Source: Saprospiraceae bacterium (lineage in GTDB: Bacteria > Bacteroidota > Bacteroidia > Chitinophagales > Saprospiraceae). From it: a stretch of 64,000 nt of DNA. Position 1 is the first letter of the stretch. Each line of letters begins with the position of its first letter. The notes below the pieces were generated by a model. That model was given only the letters and a program-made list of their open reading frames with translations. It was not told where the DNA came from and made no database searches. This document shows positions 63,929 through 64,000 of this stretch, piece after piece. A program made the translations under genes and the position numbers. The DNA is taken from contig JADJNF010000007.1 in NCBI GenBank assembly GCA_016714445.1, forward strand, positions 496,001 to 560,000. Reading direction: 5' to 3'.

Positions 63929-64000
63929 GCGGGTGTGGTGAAATTGGTAGACACGCCAGACTTAGGATCTGGTGCCGCGAGGCTTGGGGGTTCGAGTCCC
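63929..64000 (+). tRNA. tRNA-Leu(TAG), truncated by the window end
   Basis: The 5' acceptor strand GCGGGTG, a D-arm GGTGAAATTGGTAGACACGCC, and an anticodon stem CCAGA/TCTGG around the loop CTTAGGA give the anticodon TAG (reads CUA and relatives, leucine). A long variable arm (TGCCGCGAGGCTT) fits a class II leucine tRNA. The T-arm starts GGGGGTTCGAGTCCC. The 3' acceptor strand lies outside the window. Confidence 0.92.

Overview
The window is an AT-rich chromosomal segment of a Bacteroidota, most likely a member of Saprospiraceae or a close relative. I infer this from the type IX secretion / gliding cluster (PorV, PorU, PorP/SprF, GldJ), the MurF-alanine racemase fusion, a T9SS sorting domain on a secreted lyase, many TAnnTTTG-type -7 promoter boxes, and several secreted or lipid-anchored families typical of the phylum. 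No species is assigned.

Layout. 0.3-10 kb, mostly minus strand: a small Cys-containing exported protein with an apparent CTG start, topoisomerase IV subunit A, a LolD-type ATPase, two tandem paralogues of a secreted module (one fused to OmpA), a dGTPase, a DUF4197 lipoprotein and a MoxR ATPase. 10.3-11.4 kb: an SPFH protein and a 56-residue Arc-like protein. 11.4-20.7 kb: divergent porV/porU against porP, gldJ and murF. 20.7-25.8 kb: an arginase-fold protein lacking metal ligands, a large OmpA protein, an ECF sigma factor with a small partner, and a DUF2541 protein. 25.9-31.1 kb: a tight TetR / ABC / HlyD / TolC export operon whose ABC nucleotide-binding domain has lost nearly every catalytic motif. 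31.3-34 kb: a secreted pectate-lyase-like protein, YidD, and a DUF6702 protein. 34.6-38.6 kb: a phosphate transporter, a PhoU-like protein and a shortened, divergent pyruvate kinase.

38.7-46.4 kb holds the phenylacetyl-CoA epoxidase genes (paaE, a TetR regulator, paaA, paaB, paaC). Between paaA and paaB, on the same strand and with gaps of only about 20-25 nt, lies a 1254-residue secreted protein that fuses a subtilisin-like protease to a GH9 glucanase and ends in three copies of an unrecognised repeat. This is the most unusual arrangement in the window.

46.4-57 kb, minus strand: metG and a Fur regulator sharing a TAATG junction, three secreted TonB-C-domain proteins without membrane anchors, two small proteins of unknown role, and a large BNR-repeat exported protein. 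57.7-62.8 kb: purD, the MurF-Alr fusion (with a one-base frameshift near its end), an SdpI-like membrane protein and a two-domain fasciclin lipoprotein. The last kilobase holds an extraordinary G-homopolymer block of about 450 bp, flanked by perfect 15-bp inverted repeats. It looks like a corrupted consensus over a hard-to-read element. The window ends inside a tRNA-Leu(TAG).
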